Of a DNA stretch of 64,000 nucleotides, positions 9,379 through 21,838 are shown in pieces (position 1 is the first letter of the stretch; each line of letters begins with the position of its first letter). The notes below the pieces were generated by a model. The model saw only the letters and a list, made by a program, of their open reading frames with translations. It did not search any database and was not told the origin of the DNA. The position numbers were made by a program, and so were the translations under genes. This DNA is from Peronospora farinosa. Its lineage: Eukaryota; Oomycota; Peronosporomycetes; Peronosporales; Peronosporaceae. The DNA is taken from assembly GCA_947646735.1 (NCBI GenBank), contig CANTFK010000666.1, positions 248,001 to 312,000 of the forward strand, written 5' to 3'.

Positions 9379-10425
9379 TTACATGGAGTCTGCGGGGTAG
9401 ACGAGACCTACGTCTTTGCGAACCTCGTCCATGATGGTCATGATCTCAAGTGATTCGTCCAGCGGATACTCCTCGACCTCGAGCTGTTTGTTTTGAATAG
9501 CCTTAACAACAGCCTCGGCCTCATAGCGAAATCCCTCGGAGCCTGGGTAGTTAAATTTAGCACCGGGAGCAGGCGTCGGCCATGGAAAGAGCAACTTGGT
9601 CTTCTCTTGCGACCCATCGTCCAGGTACTTGACCACTATCACTTCTGTGGCCGTATGAGCCGATGCAGGAAGATGGATGCGTCCTTTACTTCCAGTAATA
9701 GTCACAGTCTCATCCAGTGTCGCCAGCATCGTATACTCAATGGTAGCAAAGCGAGAGTCAGTGTACTCGAGTGTAACCGAGTTGTAAATGTCGACTCCAC
9801 CATCATTGAGCTTTCCAGCCGACGTAATTTTCTCGGGTTTCCCACCAAACACCATTGTAGTAAAAGCAAGAGGATAGATACCAATGTCCAAAAGACCTCC
9901 ACCTCCAAGCTCCTTGTGCCACATTCGGGCATTGTCAGTATCGAATTGCACACCAAAAACAGCGTGCAAATGATGTACATTTCCAATCACCTCGTCGGTC
10001 AAAAGTTGCCGAACGTGGTGAATTGCAGGAAAGAATCGAGTCCACATTCCTTCCATTAGAAAAAGGTTTTTTTCTCGAGCAAGTGCAATAGCAGCTGCAG
10101 CTTGAGTTACATTCATGGCCATGGGTTTTTCAACCAATACATGTTTACCATGAGTTAAGGCAAGCATTGTATGTTCATAATGCCATGGATGGAGAGTACC
10201 AATGTAGATGATATCGACTTCAGTATCTGAGACAAGGGTTTTGTAGGAATCGTAAGCTTTTGCAATTTCATGCAATTTGGCAAAATTTTTGGCACTTGAT
10301 AAGGACCGAGCGGCACAAGCTTGGAATTTAATATTGTCAAGGGACTTGAGAGCACTGATAAAGTCGGCTGAAATACGACCACAACCGAGAAACCCCCAAC
10401 GAAGAGGGGTAGGAATACTGCTCAT
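9379..10425 (-). CDS. Gfo/Idh/MocA oxidoreductase, dihydrodiol dehydrogenase (DHDH)-like
   Basis: 348 residues, one exon. The N-terminal Rossmann fold has WGFLGCGRIS (10-19), the GxGxxS nucleotide-binding turn of NADP(H)-dependent members. The catalytic-lysine motif is E99-K100-P101. The second domain contains GGGGLLDIGIYPLAF (173-187) with the conserved D180 and Y184. The overall layout fits trans-1,2-dihydrobenzene-1,2-diol/D-xylose dehydrogenase-type enzymes, so oxidation of a polyol, sugar or dihydrodiol with NAD(P)+ is expected; the substrate cannot be read from sequence. No signal peptide is present, so it is probably cytosolic. The ATG at 10425 begins directly before the first beta strand, leaving no room for a targeting sequence. 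Confidence 0.88.
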   Translation of the reverse strand: MSSIPTPLRWGFLGCGRISADFISALKSLDNIKFQACAARSLSSAKNFAKLHEIAKAYDSYKTLVSDTEVDIIYIGTLHPWHYEHTMLALTHGKHVLVEKPMAMNVTQAAAAIALAREKNLFLMEGMWTRFFPAIHHVRQLLTDEVIGNVHHLHAVFGVQFDTDNARMWHKELGGGGLLDIGIYPLAFTTMVFGGKPEKITSAGKLNDGGVDIYNSVTLEYTDSRFATIEYTMLATLDETVTITGSKGRIHLPASAHTATEVIVVKYLDDGSQEKTKLLFPWPTPAPGAKFNYPGSEGFRYEAEAVVKAIQNKQLEVEEYPLDESLEIMTIMDEVRKDVGLVYPADSM

Positions 10426-10429
10426 GAGC

Positions 10430-11391
10430 TTTTTAAGTGATGTTTTTTAACAAGATTTTTTGGTTGGAACGTCAAGAGCCGTACATTTTATTTCTTGCAC
10501 TTGAGATTTTATGTATAATTGAACTGGATTGCTACACTGAATTTGATTGCAAAACTAGTCTTTTTATACCATTCATCAGTGATGATGAGCTGGTGAATAT
10601 ATTGACTGGGTGTAAGCTAGCAAGTGCGATGTTACAGATACTTTATTGAGATTTAGAGAAAAAATGTACCAAGTATATCTAGAAATAGTACTACAATTGT
10701 TTTCACGTTTGGCTCTCAGTTTTAATTAAATTTATAAAAAAATAAAAGTGAGTAAGATGAGAAAATTAATATACCGCATAACCAGAACATAATATAAACA
10801 TACCACAAGTTTAGCTAGCAAAAATAAATCTAATTTTTGTTAGTTTTCTGATTTTTCTTAGAATCTTATACATTTTACAATAATTAAACTAAATAAGATC
10901 TAGAGTAAAAACAATTAAAGTAGTGTTTCTACTTTCGATCTCTTTTGTAAACACATGCAGTTGCAGAGGCGCACATACAAATTACAGTTAGTAAAAAAGT
11001 AATAGTCACCAAGTATGTTCCGCTCTGCGATAAAGTTAACAGAACGCTTATCTTTCGCCGCCTTTGCCAAAGAGCTCATCTCCGTAACTCTGTCATCTGT
11101 AGCAAACGATCTACTTTAAAACCCTAAACACGACGAAAGCCCTCGAAAGCTTTTGACCCATAAATTACTTTTGAAATGTCTTGAAACCTTTTCAAAAAGC
11201 CAGTGCATCTATCACCCTGTTTGGTTTCATGCCAACGATCCAATAAAAATAAGTCACTTTTCACCATAAAATGGTTCCAAACAATCTTTTTCCAAACAAT
11301 CCGATCTTCTATTTTTAGACCTGATTCCCAGCCCCCTAAGTTCGATTTCTCCCTCTTTACGCAATACAGTCTTTACAATTCTATCGACAAA
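10430..11391. other. AT-rich divergent intergenic region
   Basis: About 960 bp between two divergent genes (oxidoreductase and V-ATPase a). Very AT-rich from 10,640 to 10,930. A plus-strand open frame at 10437-10649 has no coding character. The right-hand 150 bp is probably the V-ATPase leader. Confidence 0.6.
11254..11265 (+). promoter_or_regulatory. Possible Inr element of the V-ATPase a gene
   Basis: TCACTTTTCACC resembles the oomycete initiator TCAYTYY. It lies about 130 nt before the ATG at 11392, rather far for this lineage, so it is weak evidence. Confidence 0.28.
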
Positions 11392-14095
11392 ATGAAGTGG
11401 CTTCGCTCAGCCGAAATGGAGTATATTTCACTCATTGTGAATGAAGATGCAGCCCATGACTGTGTCCAGAAGCTCGGTGACCTTGGTGTCCTTGAGTTCA
11501 CGGACCTTAATACAGAGCTCACGCCATTCCAACGTCGTTATGTAAATTACGTGAAACGTTGTGATGAAATGGAGCGAAAATTACGCTATTTCGAAGTGGA
11601 ATTGGCAAAATTTAGTATTTTACCCAAATCCGCGGGCTCAATTGATCATTTTATAGCTGGTTCAGCTGATATTCGCTATGGATCGCAGGATACGGCAACT
11701 CGGGCATTGGATACACTTGAGAGAGTGTTGGAAGACAAGGAACAGGAACTTCTTCAGCTGAATTCAATGCATGAAAAACTTACGAGGGAGTACAATGAAC
11801 GCAAAGAATTGCAAGAAATAATCAACCGAGCTGGTGAATTTTTTGAAATTGAGAGTGAGGTTTTATGATGTTGGGTAGTTTTTGGGGTATCTTCTATGGA
11901 AAAATTAACAATTGTCACTGTTTGATTTGTGAATTTTGGTCATTTTAGTTCCAGAAGTACAGACACGGCGTGCATCGAGGACGTCCTCACGGTCAGGAGG
12001 TTACAGTTTTGTGGATTCGTCATCAGGAGCAGTTGTGGGAGAAGATACGTCGTCATTGCGGTTTCGGAATGTGACAGGGGTTGTACCGGCTGATGAACGT
12101 CTCAAGTTTGAGAGAATGATCTTTCGGACAACGCGTGGGAATTGCTTGACACGATTCTCGCCGATTGAAATGCCATTGATTGACCCGAGCAATGGCCAAC
12201 CACTTACAAAGCACGCCTTTGTCATCTTTTTCCAGTCGACATTTATTGAAAATAAGCTACGCAAAATTTGTGATGCTTTCCATGCAAGGTTGTACTCATT
12301 GCCACCAATGGAGGATCGCGCTGCTATTGCACACTTGATCCAGAGCAATGCTGGAGAACTGAATCAGAGCAGTCACATTCTACGCCGCAATCGGGAGAGC
12401 TGTGTGCTACTGTGTCGTGACCTGGCGGAGACGATCGAGTCATGGAAGTGGTCTGTGTTACAGGAGAAGGCGACGTATCACGCACTCAACATGTTCCGCG
12501 CTGACGTGAGTGGTATGCTTCGCGCTGAGGGATGGGTTATTAAAGAGGCCCTAGCGAGTGTTCGCGCTGCTGTTACGCGTGCCCATACAACGGCTGATGA
12601 CAAGTCGATGCCGTCACTTGTGGATAGAGTATCCAAGCCGTGGCCAACACCGCCTACATACTTTGAGACGAACAAATTTACTGACGCGTTTCAGAACTTT
12701 GTGGAGACGTACGGATGCCCTCGTTACCGCGAGGTGAACCCGTCAGTATTTACTGCTGTGACGTTCCCGTTCCTGTTTGGTGTCATGTACGGTGATATTG
12801 GTCACGGCCTATGCGTGCTGCTATTTGGACTATATCTGATCCTAACGGAACGTCGTCTCGAGCAGCCGGGAAGCATGGGTGAAATGACGGCATCAATTTA
12901 CGGTGGACGATACATGTTGTTTTTGATGGGTGCCTTTGCCATTTATGCTGGCATCATCTACAACGATTTCTTCTCGTTGCCGCTAAATCTGTTCGGTTCC
13001 AAGTTCGCGTACCCTGATTGCCTCGAGTCTCACGATCGCGAGGTTAAGTGTGTGGCTGAGTACATGATTGACGGCCAGATGACGTACGTGAACGCTACGG
13101 ACGTCTCTAGAGGCGACAACGTGTACGCCGTTGGATTGGATCCGGTCTGGAAGACATCTTCGAACGAGTTGCTTTTTTTCAACTCGTTCAAGATGAAGAT
13201 CTCTGTGATTTTTGGCATAGTCCAGATGACGTTCGGTATCCTTCTCAAGGGTTGGAACAACTTGTACTTCAGTGATTACTCGACCTTCTTCTTCGAGTTT
13301 GTACCGCAAATCGTGTTCGCCGTCTCGCTTTTTTGCTACATGATCGTGCTTATTGTGATGAAGTGGAGTATTGACTGGACTGAGCGCATGAAATATGAGG
13401 TGTGCCCATTTAACTTTGCTGGTAAACAGACTGGCTGTCGCCCGCCTTCGCTTGTGAACACGCTAATTAACATTGCATTGGCACCTGGCAACGTTGTGGA
13501 TCCACTTTATGAGGGCCAACTTGAGACCCAGCAGATGTTGCTCACGATGGCGCTCCTGTCTGTGCCGGCAATGTTGTTCATCAAGCCTATTTACATGAAA
13601 TTCCAGAACGATCGCTCTGCACCGCCTGTGAGTCACCACGTAGACTTTGATGACGAAGCTGAGGAGCGTATGGTGTCACGCCACCATGGCAACTCTAGCG
13701 GTGGTGGCCACGGTGAAGAGTTTGAATTTGGCGAAGTGGTCATCCACCAAGGCATTGAAACCATCGAATTTGTGCTGGGCATGGTTTCGAATACGGCATC
13801 GTACCTGCGTTTGTGGGCTTTGAGTCTAGCTCACTCTGAACTGGCCACTGTGTTTTGGGAAAAGACGATGTTGTCCACCATCAATAGCGACTCGTTCATC
13901 GCGATTTTCATCGGTTTTGCCGTGTTCGCAGTGACAACGTTTGGTGTGATCCTTGCCATGGACGTGCTCGAGTGTTTCTTGCACGCGCTGCGTCTGCACT
14001 GGGTCGAGTTCCAGAACAAGTTTTACAAGGCCGACGGCTACAAATTCCACCCGTTTTCATTCAAGCAAACGATCAAAGACTCGCAGCAGGTTTAG
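11392..14095 (+). CDS. VPH1: V-type proton ATPase subunit a (V0 sector)
   Basis: Two exons, 11392-11854 and 11949-14095, with a 94-nt intron (donor GTGAGG, acceptor TTTTAG, phase 1), giving 869 aa, normal for the family. The soluble N-terminal half starts MKWLRSAEMEYISLIV and contains the LGVLEFTDLN segment and a coiled coil. The C-terminal half has about eight membrane helices, beginning at TAVTFPFLFGVMYGDIGHG. The essential arginine of proton translocation is R775 in SYLRLWALSLAH, just after the GMVSNTAS motif. An acidic, His-rich cytosolic loop (around VSRHHGNSSGGGH) precedes it. The protein couples V1 rotation to proton flow through the c-ring in vacuolar or endosomal membranes. The ATG at 11392 is chosen because residues 1-20 match the family N-terminus. 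Confidence 0.95.
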
Positions 14096-14330
14096 ATAAC
14101 CACTGCTCCCAAGCAGCTGTGGAATGTGCAAGCACCAATTCAAAAACATTTAGCCATCGATTTACCGATAGGCGATTCACAAAAAAATTGACAAAGAAGG
14201 AGATGGAAGTGACAATAAGAAAAAAACATCTTGCAAGCACGTCTTCCTTTTTACTTTTTGGATTTGCTACTTTTTGATTTTCTGTTTTGTTGCTTCGGCT
14301 ACTTCACGTAATTCTGAAATGCTCCTATTT

Positions 14331-14810
14331 TTACTTGGAAGTCTTGGCCGCCTTTTTCTCCATCTCGCTGTACCACACCACAAGTACATTAGAAAATGTT
14401 TGACTCTTCCTACTTTTTACTGCAATTTCCAGCTCACATTTGCTGATATTGTTTACGCAGATTACTGCTGGCACTCAAATCTTGCACTCTTTCCAATGCT
14501 TTATTATCAGCATAGAGATATCCTGTTCCACCACCGATAACAACTCCACCAGCAATGGCAAAGAATTGCACACGTTTTGGAAATGGGCCGAGAACTAAAA
14601 CGTAGTAAATTAAATGTAAAACAGTAAGAATTAATTAGAATATACAACGAATTAAGTTGACGGTCGTTTACTGGTGATTGCAGCGGTAATAGCGGCGCCC
14701 ACAGCTCCACCAACACCCGAGCAATACTCGATATCTTTACGTCGTCGATCAAACCACACTTTTTCCTCCAGCGTAAGACGCTGTGGCGTTGCACGCGGGG
14801 TGGAGCTCAT
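14331..14810 (-). CDS. Small two-helix membrane protein, possibly OCIA-like
   Basis: Three-exon model on the minus strand: 14810-14672, 14594-14438, 14367-14331 (139+157+37 = 333 nt, 110 aa); all introns are GT-AG, about 70-77 nt. The protein has a charged N-terminus (TLEEKVWFDRRRKDIEYC), then two glycine-zipper membrane segments (GVGGAVGAAITAAIT and FFAIAGGVVIGGGTGYLY) with LGPFPKR between them, and a Lys-rich end. This order recalls the OCIA domain of mitochondrial/endosomal membrane proteins, but the match is by eye. If intron 2 is retained, the frame stops after ...RKQYQQM (99 aa). It is convergent with the V-ATPase a gene. Confidence 0.55.
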
Positions 14811-15169
14811 CCGTGTGATTGGGTTACCTTAAGTTGCTGATATGCGGTTATTGCAGCGAGAGTTGCCTTAAACCGGATAGATATATGTTGCTGTGTAGGT
14901 GGTCACCCTCTAGTGCAACATAAGAAGAATGAGATGGGTATACAGCCTGTATACAGGGTACTGAATTAACGCTTGCAAGCTTGCCCTGGTGTTTAGGCAG
15001 ATAGTTCACTGTCATCCTGCAAAATGGACATCAACGTTAATAAATTCAGTAGTAATGAAGGTGCAAAGTCTGATGCTTTTTGACACTCAAAACGGAGGAT
15101 ACGCAACAGTTGGCCACTGCTAATGCAGTTGATAAACCTTAGACGTCAAATACAAATAAATTTAGTGGT

Positions 15170-16222
15170 TCAAGTCGAATCATACGCTTTTACCTCTTGC
15201 TCTCTCATGTCTAGCTTTGCATGCCTTCTCTCTTGTTGAATAAGCCCGTACCCTGGGTGCCGCTTCATCACCAAGGATGACATCGGTGTCGGTGGCGCGC
15301 GCGGGATACAAGCGGTTGGCGTCACGGTCATCCCGATCGATTGTGATGGCATCACCGTGTTGATCTCGCTGGGGTTTGACGAGTACACATCCATGAGAAA
15401 ATCCATGGATTCGTCAAAGTCAGGCACCGTCGGCTTGTTTTCAGCCCCGTTGGTTTCCCAGGGTGATAGGTAGATTCCGTTTTCGATAACAGCACTCGGA
15501 GAAGTCATAGACGTGCTCATTTGGCTAAACTCCGAACTCACCATGGCAATCGAGACCGGCAATGCAGTGGAAACGTACGGTGTGTGGTTGTGATCGAGGG
15601 GTAGACTGTGCAGGGGCATGGATGGTAGTGATGAAGTTCTTGCAAGAGTAGCCGTGGAGGTGTATCCCGTTTTACCAGAATGAGCCGCATGTTGATAGCC
15701 ATGTTCGTGCATGCTTGTGTAGGAAGGGATAATGTAATGAGGGTAGCCCGCCATTCCTGCCATAGGTGGGTTCTGCAGGGTACCGTTCCGGTTGCGGAGA
15801 CCCCGCATGCGGCGGGCCAACTTCTCCCGGTACTTCTGGGCGTGTGTCTGCGTTTGGCGCACCGTCCGAGTACCGACCATCTCGGCAATGGCTTTCCATG
15901 GACCCTTTGGGAATGTCTTCATTGCACACAAGAAGCGCTCATGTTCGGCCTTGGTCCAACTGCCTGATGCCTTCACGGCGGTTCCGTTGGCATCCAGCTG
16001 CTCACGGTCTAGGGACTCGGCGACGCGCACGGTACCGTCCTTGATGATCAACACGTCCTTGGGATCCAGCTTAATGATGGACGAAGTCAAGAGGCAGAAG
16101 TCATCGTATCCTGACGTGGTATCTTCAGCGTCGCACTGCACGTCCTTCTTGTCCTCGGCAGTGCCGTCGATCTTGGAGTCATTGCCACGCACTTGATGGC
16201 AATCTGCCATTATGAAGGACAT
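15170..16222 (-). CDS. SHAQKYF-type single-repeat MYB transcription factor
   Basis: 350 residues, one exon. The only folded part is one MYB/SANT repeat at about 86-135: GSWTKAEHERFLCAMKTF with W89, then W109, and the diagnostic TQTHAQKYREKL (124-135), the SHAQKYF signature with Thr for Ser. This family binds DNA as a single repeat; expanded oomycete sets are linked with sporulation stages. An acidic N-terminus precedes the repeat and a Ser/Thr/Pro-rich tail follows, probably regulatory. Two possible starts are MSFIMADC (16222) and MADCHQ (16210); both are in frame and I cannot choose firmly. No neighbour lies within 4.7 kb upstream. Confidence 0.88.
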   Translation of the reverse strand: MSFIMADCHQVRGNDSKIDGTAEDKKDVQCDAEDTTSGYDDFCLLTSSIIKLDPKDVLIIKDGTVRVAESLDREQLDANGTAVKASGSWTKAEHERFLCAMKTFPKGPWKAIAEMVGTRTVRQTQTHAQKYREKLARRMRGLRNRNGTLQNPPMAGMAGYPHYIIPSYTSMHEHGYQHAAHSGKTGYTSTATLARTSSLPSMPLHSLPLDHNHTPYVSTALPVSIAMVSSEFSQMSTSMTSPSAVIENGIYLSPWETNGAENKPTVPDFDESMDFLMDVYSSNPSEINTVMPSQSIGMTVTPTACIPRAPPTPMSSLVMKRHPGYGLIQQERRHAKLDMREQEVKAYDST

Positions 16223-19200
16223 AAAGTCTTGTGTATTTCGCTAGTTGTTTTGTGCAGGCTTGAGTAGTCGAAGGCGCTTCGACTGACTTACTGGCTTTCG
16301 TCTGTTGTGCTGTGATGGGACTTGGTGATCTTGTCCTTACCGACAACTGCTAGACGAATAGTATCAAGCTGAATCGTGTTACGTCAGGTAATCGTACGGA
16401 TATTCGGCCGACGGTCGTGGCTGGCAGTGGTTGGCTTTGATCGTAGCGCTAGTTCACTAGTAGTTGAATTCGAGAATGAGCAGCTCGGTGCGAGATTTCC
16501 TATCTCTTATGTTTTGAGAATCCTCTCTTTTGTCTGGTTGTCGCCGGTGGCACAAACGTTTTTGTAGACAGCCGTGATACTATAAGCTGATAGCGCCGAA
16601 CCGGATGGCGCGCGTGCGTGACTGGCTTAGACGCTATGGCTGGCAAATAAAGGGCCAAGCTGTTCACGTTGCACTGTCTATCCAATTTGCTCCGACCCGG
16701 AGTGCTCGTTGCGTTGGACAATACACCCACGACTTCAACACAAGACGAACGGATGGGCATGATGCTTGCAATGGGCAGAGGGGCTCACCAGTACCTCGTC
16801 AGTTGACTCGAGTAAAAAGGAGGAGCCCCGTTCAGTCAGTGCCAAAAAAAATTCCAGTATTCATCATGGTATGTGTGGCCGTTGATCTAAACAACGTTGC
16901 CTGGCTGGTTACGACAAACAATTACGACGTCAAAGCATAGTTTGCAGAACGCTCTGTTTGTTGAACTGGGCGCTCTAAGACGATTGTGATAGTTTTATTG
17001 CCATAAATAGGTTGGTGAGCCGCCATCTGATCTCGTGGCAGTGTGAACGTGTCAATCAATCTCGCTGTTGGTGACGAAAAAGGCCGAGTCGTAATAACAT
17101 GGAAATGATGCTCATTGTGTCAGATTGTAAGAAACATGACAAGTTTGATATACTGGTCTCAGATATTACACGGTATTGCATCTATGGCGTATGTGTCGTA
17201 TGGGCTGCGGGTATGTGCAACACGCTACGATATCAGCAAAATGACAAGCAGATAGAGCGTAGATTAGCAGGAGTTAAGTGAGCTCGGTGAGAGAACATGT
17301 CCCAAGCACCTGCTTCACGGTTACTTGGCACAGACGTGCGAGCTTTGAGCCTTGGTGTCGAGGTGATTGACGCAGTGTTTGACAAAAGAGCCTTTCAAAA
17401 TCAGTAACGTGCACCATTTAATCAGTTTGAAATGCCTGACAGATGGAGTGCAATCAATCGACCGTAATTGTAATTGTTGTAGGAAACGCAACCAGCTCAG
17501 TAGAGGCGGCGTGTTGTACCTTCGAAGAGAGAGAGAAGCTCGTACGCTATGGCGAACGCAGATCAAGCGCAATTTTCGCGCTGAATGCTCTTCCTAGAGC
17601 AAACCCCAAATTTTAAACGTCTTACGCTTTCACGCTATGATAACAAGTTTAGACGGCTGGTAGTCTTCCTCGGTTGCAGCTGCTTCCATTTTACATGACA
17701 GGAGTTATGTTCTACTTTCGTGCGCAGCCTAAAGGATCGGACGATACGAGTAACGTTTTTAGACAAAAACAGTTGGGCAACGTATTTCAAATCGGGTCGC
17801 CAATACAGCGCAATCACGCTTCGATCGGTTGAGCACGTGGCAAGCCCTTGTGGGCTCGTCGACCTTTGACTTTGCTTAAATACTCACCCCTTGCTAAAAA
17901 ACGAGATTATACGTCGCGACGCAATGAAAAGAAAACACGCGAGCAGGAGCTGAAGATTGTTCCGGAGATAGGCCTTCAGCTCTTGACCGGTTCGCTTTGA
18001 CGTGGTTCTGCCGACAACTCTCATTCACTACGCAGTAGATACGACAAGATAAAAATTTGAAACGGCAATAGCTTTGGTCGTGGACAGGCATGTAGACACA
18101 CCTGAAAAAGTCAAGTTAACACGCACCTTCTGGGAACCCTCCCTTTCATCGTTGCAATTTTTAGCACGTGACGTATTGCTTTCACAACACACACAAAAAC
18201 TTCATATTCTCGCGTAGTAAGCATTGCTGACATGTAGCAGCCCCTACTTTTGCTCGATCATACCAGGAAGCGTCTTTTAATGTTGCACCTAGTTCGAGGC
18301 CTCTACCTTCTTGCAGAATTTGAGGCTGTGCTCAGAGACCACCCAGTGTTTCGATACTAGATTCACTCGAAAATCAGCTGCACGCCAGATATGAAGTCTA
18401 CCATTCAAAGTTTATGCAAGCAGCAGAAGACAAGAAAAGGCGGTATGCAGTAGCTGCTACTGTAGCTGACATAGGCGAAATGCTTGAGGTCTCTAACGTG
18501 ACGGTTCGTCAGACGCTGCATCTCATATGAAGCAGAGCTGCTTCACGGGCTGCCCTAGCTGAAGCTCTCTCGCCATACTGAGTTTTACGCTCCATCTGGT
18601 GTTTCTCGTAGCTGAGCTTGCTCTCTTTCTCTCTCTTAAGCTTTCTGCATTTGAAAAGAAGATGCAAAGATCAGAACGTCACATTGCAGATTGAAAAACC
18701 AAGAGTTCACCATCGAGTTGCCACACATCCTCGCATTAACTCGTTGCACTACGGCCGCAACGAAAGAATGCAACGCCTGACCGGAGCAAGTCCCTTTTTG
18801 CTCCATTGCGTGCGAGCGTCAGAGAAGCACTGTAGTCGATCTCAGCTTTTGACAACCATTGAGCTCTAATTACAAACAGTTTTCGAGTAGCGTTGACGAA
18901 CGTCGAGACGCGCTCTACGCACTTGGCAACAGAACTTGTGGTCGCGATATCGTGGCGCAACCGCCAGGCGCCCTTCAACGATATTTTATGGAGAGAACAG
19001 CAGTGACTAACGCAATGCTTGGTCGCTCGATCGAACAAAGAGATTTTGGCTGCACAGTAGAGTCCTCGACAGAAAATCTCGGGCAAGTAGTTAAGTCGTG
19101 ACGTGTGCAATACGTGACGCAGTTGTACTCAACTAGTCGCATCTGAACGGCTTGGTATCTCGAACGCAACGAGCAACTTGCAAAAAATCAACTGCTAGAG

Positions 19201-20924
19201 CCAGATTTGTCAAGCAGTCCTCGGCTGCGGTACGAAAGCGAATGTATTTTCATGTTCGTCGTCCCATTCAAGCTCTATGCAGTGACATACCAGTCATCTC
19301 CTTTGCGCCTGAACGACGACGCTAAGTAATTTTCTGCCTTGACTTTCATCTCGCTTCGTATCCTCGGGAACCAAGTCGTGTGCTGCCTTATCGTTACCTC
19401 CTACTCGCACTCACCACATCAGCAAGTTCAATTACTACCTTTATCGTATAGCTCCGGCAAATGGCTTGGAGTACTACATCTAGTGACAAATTCACTAAAG
19501 CAGTCGAATACGTTCATGACCCTACAAACCGTAATAGATTTTGCCTCCAAACGCGCTCGTTCGGCTTGGCACACCGCCAGCTATATACTCTTTCAAGGTG
19601 GACGAAGGCCAATCGGTCTGCTTCCATGTAAAGCTCTGCAAAAAAAGCTGAAAGAACTGATGTTGCGAATCAATGAGCCATCCAGGAGAATTACATGAAA
19701 GCGATGATCCACCACACAACTCTGTCAGGAGAAGCTGCTACTGTTTTCATTAACGATACGAGCTTAGCGTATCCTTTAAAGTCGCTCACAACATCCGAAA
19801 GCACGAGCATTTCCAATTGTGTTGCAGATCGCGCGGAGAAGATATATTTAGTACTGTGTGGTTGTACGACATTATCAGGCAAGAATGTTTGTTAAGGACT
19901 GCGTAGTGCTGTCACTGAGGTGAAGCAAAATGGGGAAGCACGGATAACAGCAGCTACAGAACCAATATCGGATCGTGATGTCAGGCACTAGCAGTATATG
20001 CTATCGAAGAAATGAGTACATTTTGAACGCTAACTATACTTTGTGCGTGTGACGTTGTAGACGTCTGCTGACCATCCCTTCCAGTCGAGCTAATCCTTTG
20101 TTTTTGCTCCATGCTAGTGTTCGGGTCACACTCATAGACAAAAAGGTAGAAATTGCATGCATCCAATTGCAGCTTCAACGTTGCTACCATGCTGACCCGA
20201 CGTACACCTTTTTATTTGGCCTTTATAAGGCTTATCCTGCAGAGAAGGTGTGTCCCATTGCTAGACTACAATGTCTGCTTGAACTTTACTGAAGTCAAAG
20301 CAGTAAAACGCATGCAGGCACGAGCTGTTGCCGATGGTCGAATGGACGCCTAAGATTACGAATTATAATATCCTAGTAGTGATAATCCCGCCGCGACCAT
20401 AATTGGTGATCTTGGGGAAAACTTTTTGTCAGCGTATGATGCCAAGCGTGTGGATGCGCAATTTATGCTGGCGTATGTATTATCATTTTTTAATTAGGGT
20501 AAGAAGTGCATTCGAAGAATGAGAAGCAACGGCCAGGGGTCAATCAAAAAGCTGTCATTGGTGATTTCGTAAGCAATTAATTTGTATTTCTTACTCTCGA
20601 ATTAAAGTTAATTTAACTAAAGGGGGAAGGGCTGCGCAAATATAATTTGCATTAATATTATTAATTTTGTACGTGACAAAGCATTTGATGTCCGTCTGTA
20701 TGGAAAAGATTGTAGCGTTTCTTGGCTGGCTATAAAGAACACATAGATATACATTAATTTTATTTAATGTATTATGATGTATGCAGCACTAATTGCGTCA
20801 AGTCCGGACAATTTACACACCCTTTAAGTAATCATCGCTCACTCTACCCACTTTTGATATTGAAATAGGTACTATTTAGCTTTCAACAAGTGCTAAATTA
20901 TAAGCTGACGAAGTGTCCAAGAAC
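16223..20924. other. 4.7-kb gene-poor region
   Basis: No open frame here has recognisable motifs or host-like codon use over more than short stretches. A plus-strand stretch near 18,390-18,530 reads like degraded coding sequence (RYAVAATVADIGEMLEVS), and another near 19,440-19,620 reads similarly, but both are broken by stops. I see no LTR, inverted terminal repeat or tandem array. Most likely decayed gene or transposon remnants plus the MYB promoter. Confidence 0.5.
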
Positions 20925-21665
20925 TTATGGACGATTCATGGAACGCTGCATTTCCATCCAAATCCGAGCTCCGAGTTTCTCAGGCTTTCGTGGTAATGGA
21001 TTGCTACTGATTGTGGCTCTCATGCTTTCATGAGCCGTCTCCATACTTGATCGACTCGCCCCATCCCACTCGAGAAATTCTTTGACGATATCCGGCATCT
21101 CGGCAGGTTGAGACGGAATTGGTCCGTCATAAATCTCAGAGATCATTGTTTCAAACGATACATCCTTTCCATGTTGCTTGACCTTGACGCGGCATAACCC
21201 TTCAGCAAATTGCTTGCCATTCGATGAGTCTTGGAACTGGTGTAAAAAGAAGATCCAAGAGCCATCCCAATAGACCATTTGTGTCTTGATTTCGTAGGCT
21301 TGAAACGGACGAATGCCATGACGAAAACGAATGGCTTGTGATGCCGCCAAGAACATCCGTCGATGCTTTATAGCTTGCCACAGAGCACCATTTGCCCTAG
21401 ATCAACATAAAACATAACAACTAAGTAGGATAATAAAGTATCGATAACTGCAGATAGCGTACGCGGTAAAGTGCCAGCGAGCGAGTTCCATGTTGAAGAG
21501 GTACGACGAGTTATTGACGTGTAGATTCACATCACAGTCGAGGAATCCAGATCGAGCTTTCCAGACCGCTGGATAATGCAACCCAGCCAAACCGGAATGA
21601 GACGTCTGATGCAGAGCACCGTGCACGAGACCTGAACCAATATTCCAGAGCATACGAAGTACCAT
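20925..21665 (-). CDS. THEM6-like hotdog-fold thioesterase, copy A
   Basis: Two exons on the minus strand, 21665-21463 and 21396-20925, with a 66-nt intron (donor GTACGC, phase 2), giving 224 aa. The motif FLDCDVNLHVNNSSYL, followed by FNMELARWHF, is the hotdog core of the THEM6/4HBT group, where the D-x-N-x-H-x-NN segment holds the likely active-site residues. KTQMVYWDGSWIFFLHQFQ is the conserved central strand pair. The family is thought to hydrolyse acyl-CoA or related thioesters, but THEM6 members are poorly characterised. Start at MVLRMLWNIG, which aligns with the second copy at 48442; N-terminal residues are hydrophobic and may anchor it to a membrane. Same strand as Lon, whose stop is 173 bp upstream. 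Confidence 0.85.
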
Positions 21666-21838
21666 TTCGAATGAGCAAGTCCGACGTGGTAGAAACTGAA
21701 GTGACCTCTCACAATCCGTGTATCTATTTCCAGCACAGTTGAGTCGGTTATGCAAGTCAAATAAGCTGAAAGTTTTTCAGAGTGTCGACTTTGATATTGC
21801 TGTATAAGTCGACTGTCAGAGACAATCAACGTATGTAT

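Noticed and set aside
19339..19698. 119-residue plus-strand frame in the gene-poor region
   Set aside because: Low coding character; an alternative frame reads better but is interrupted by stops.
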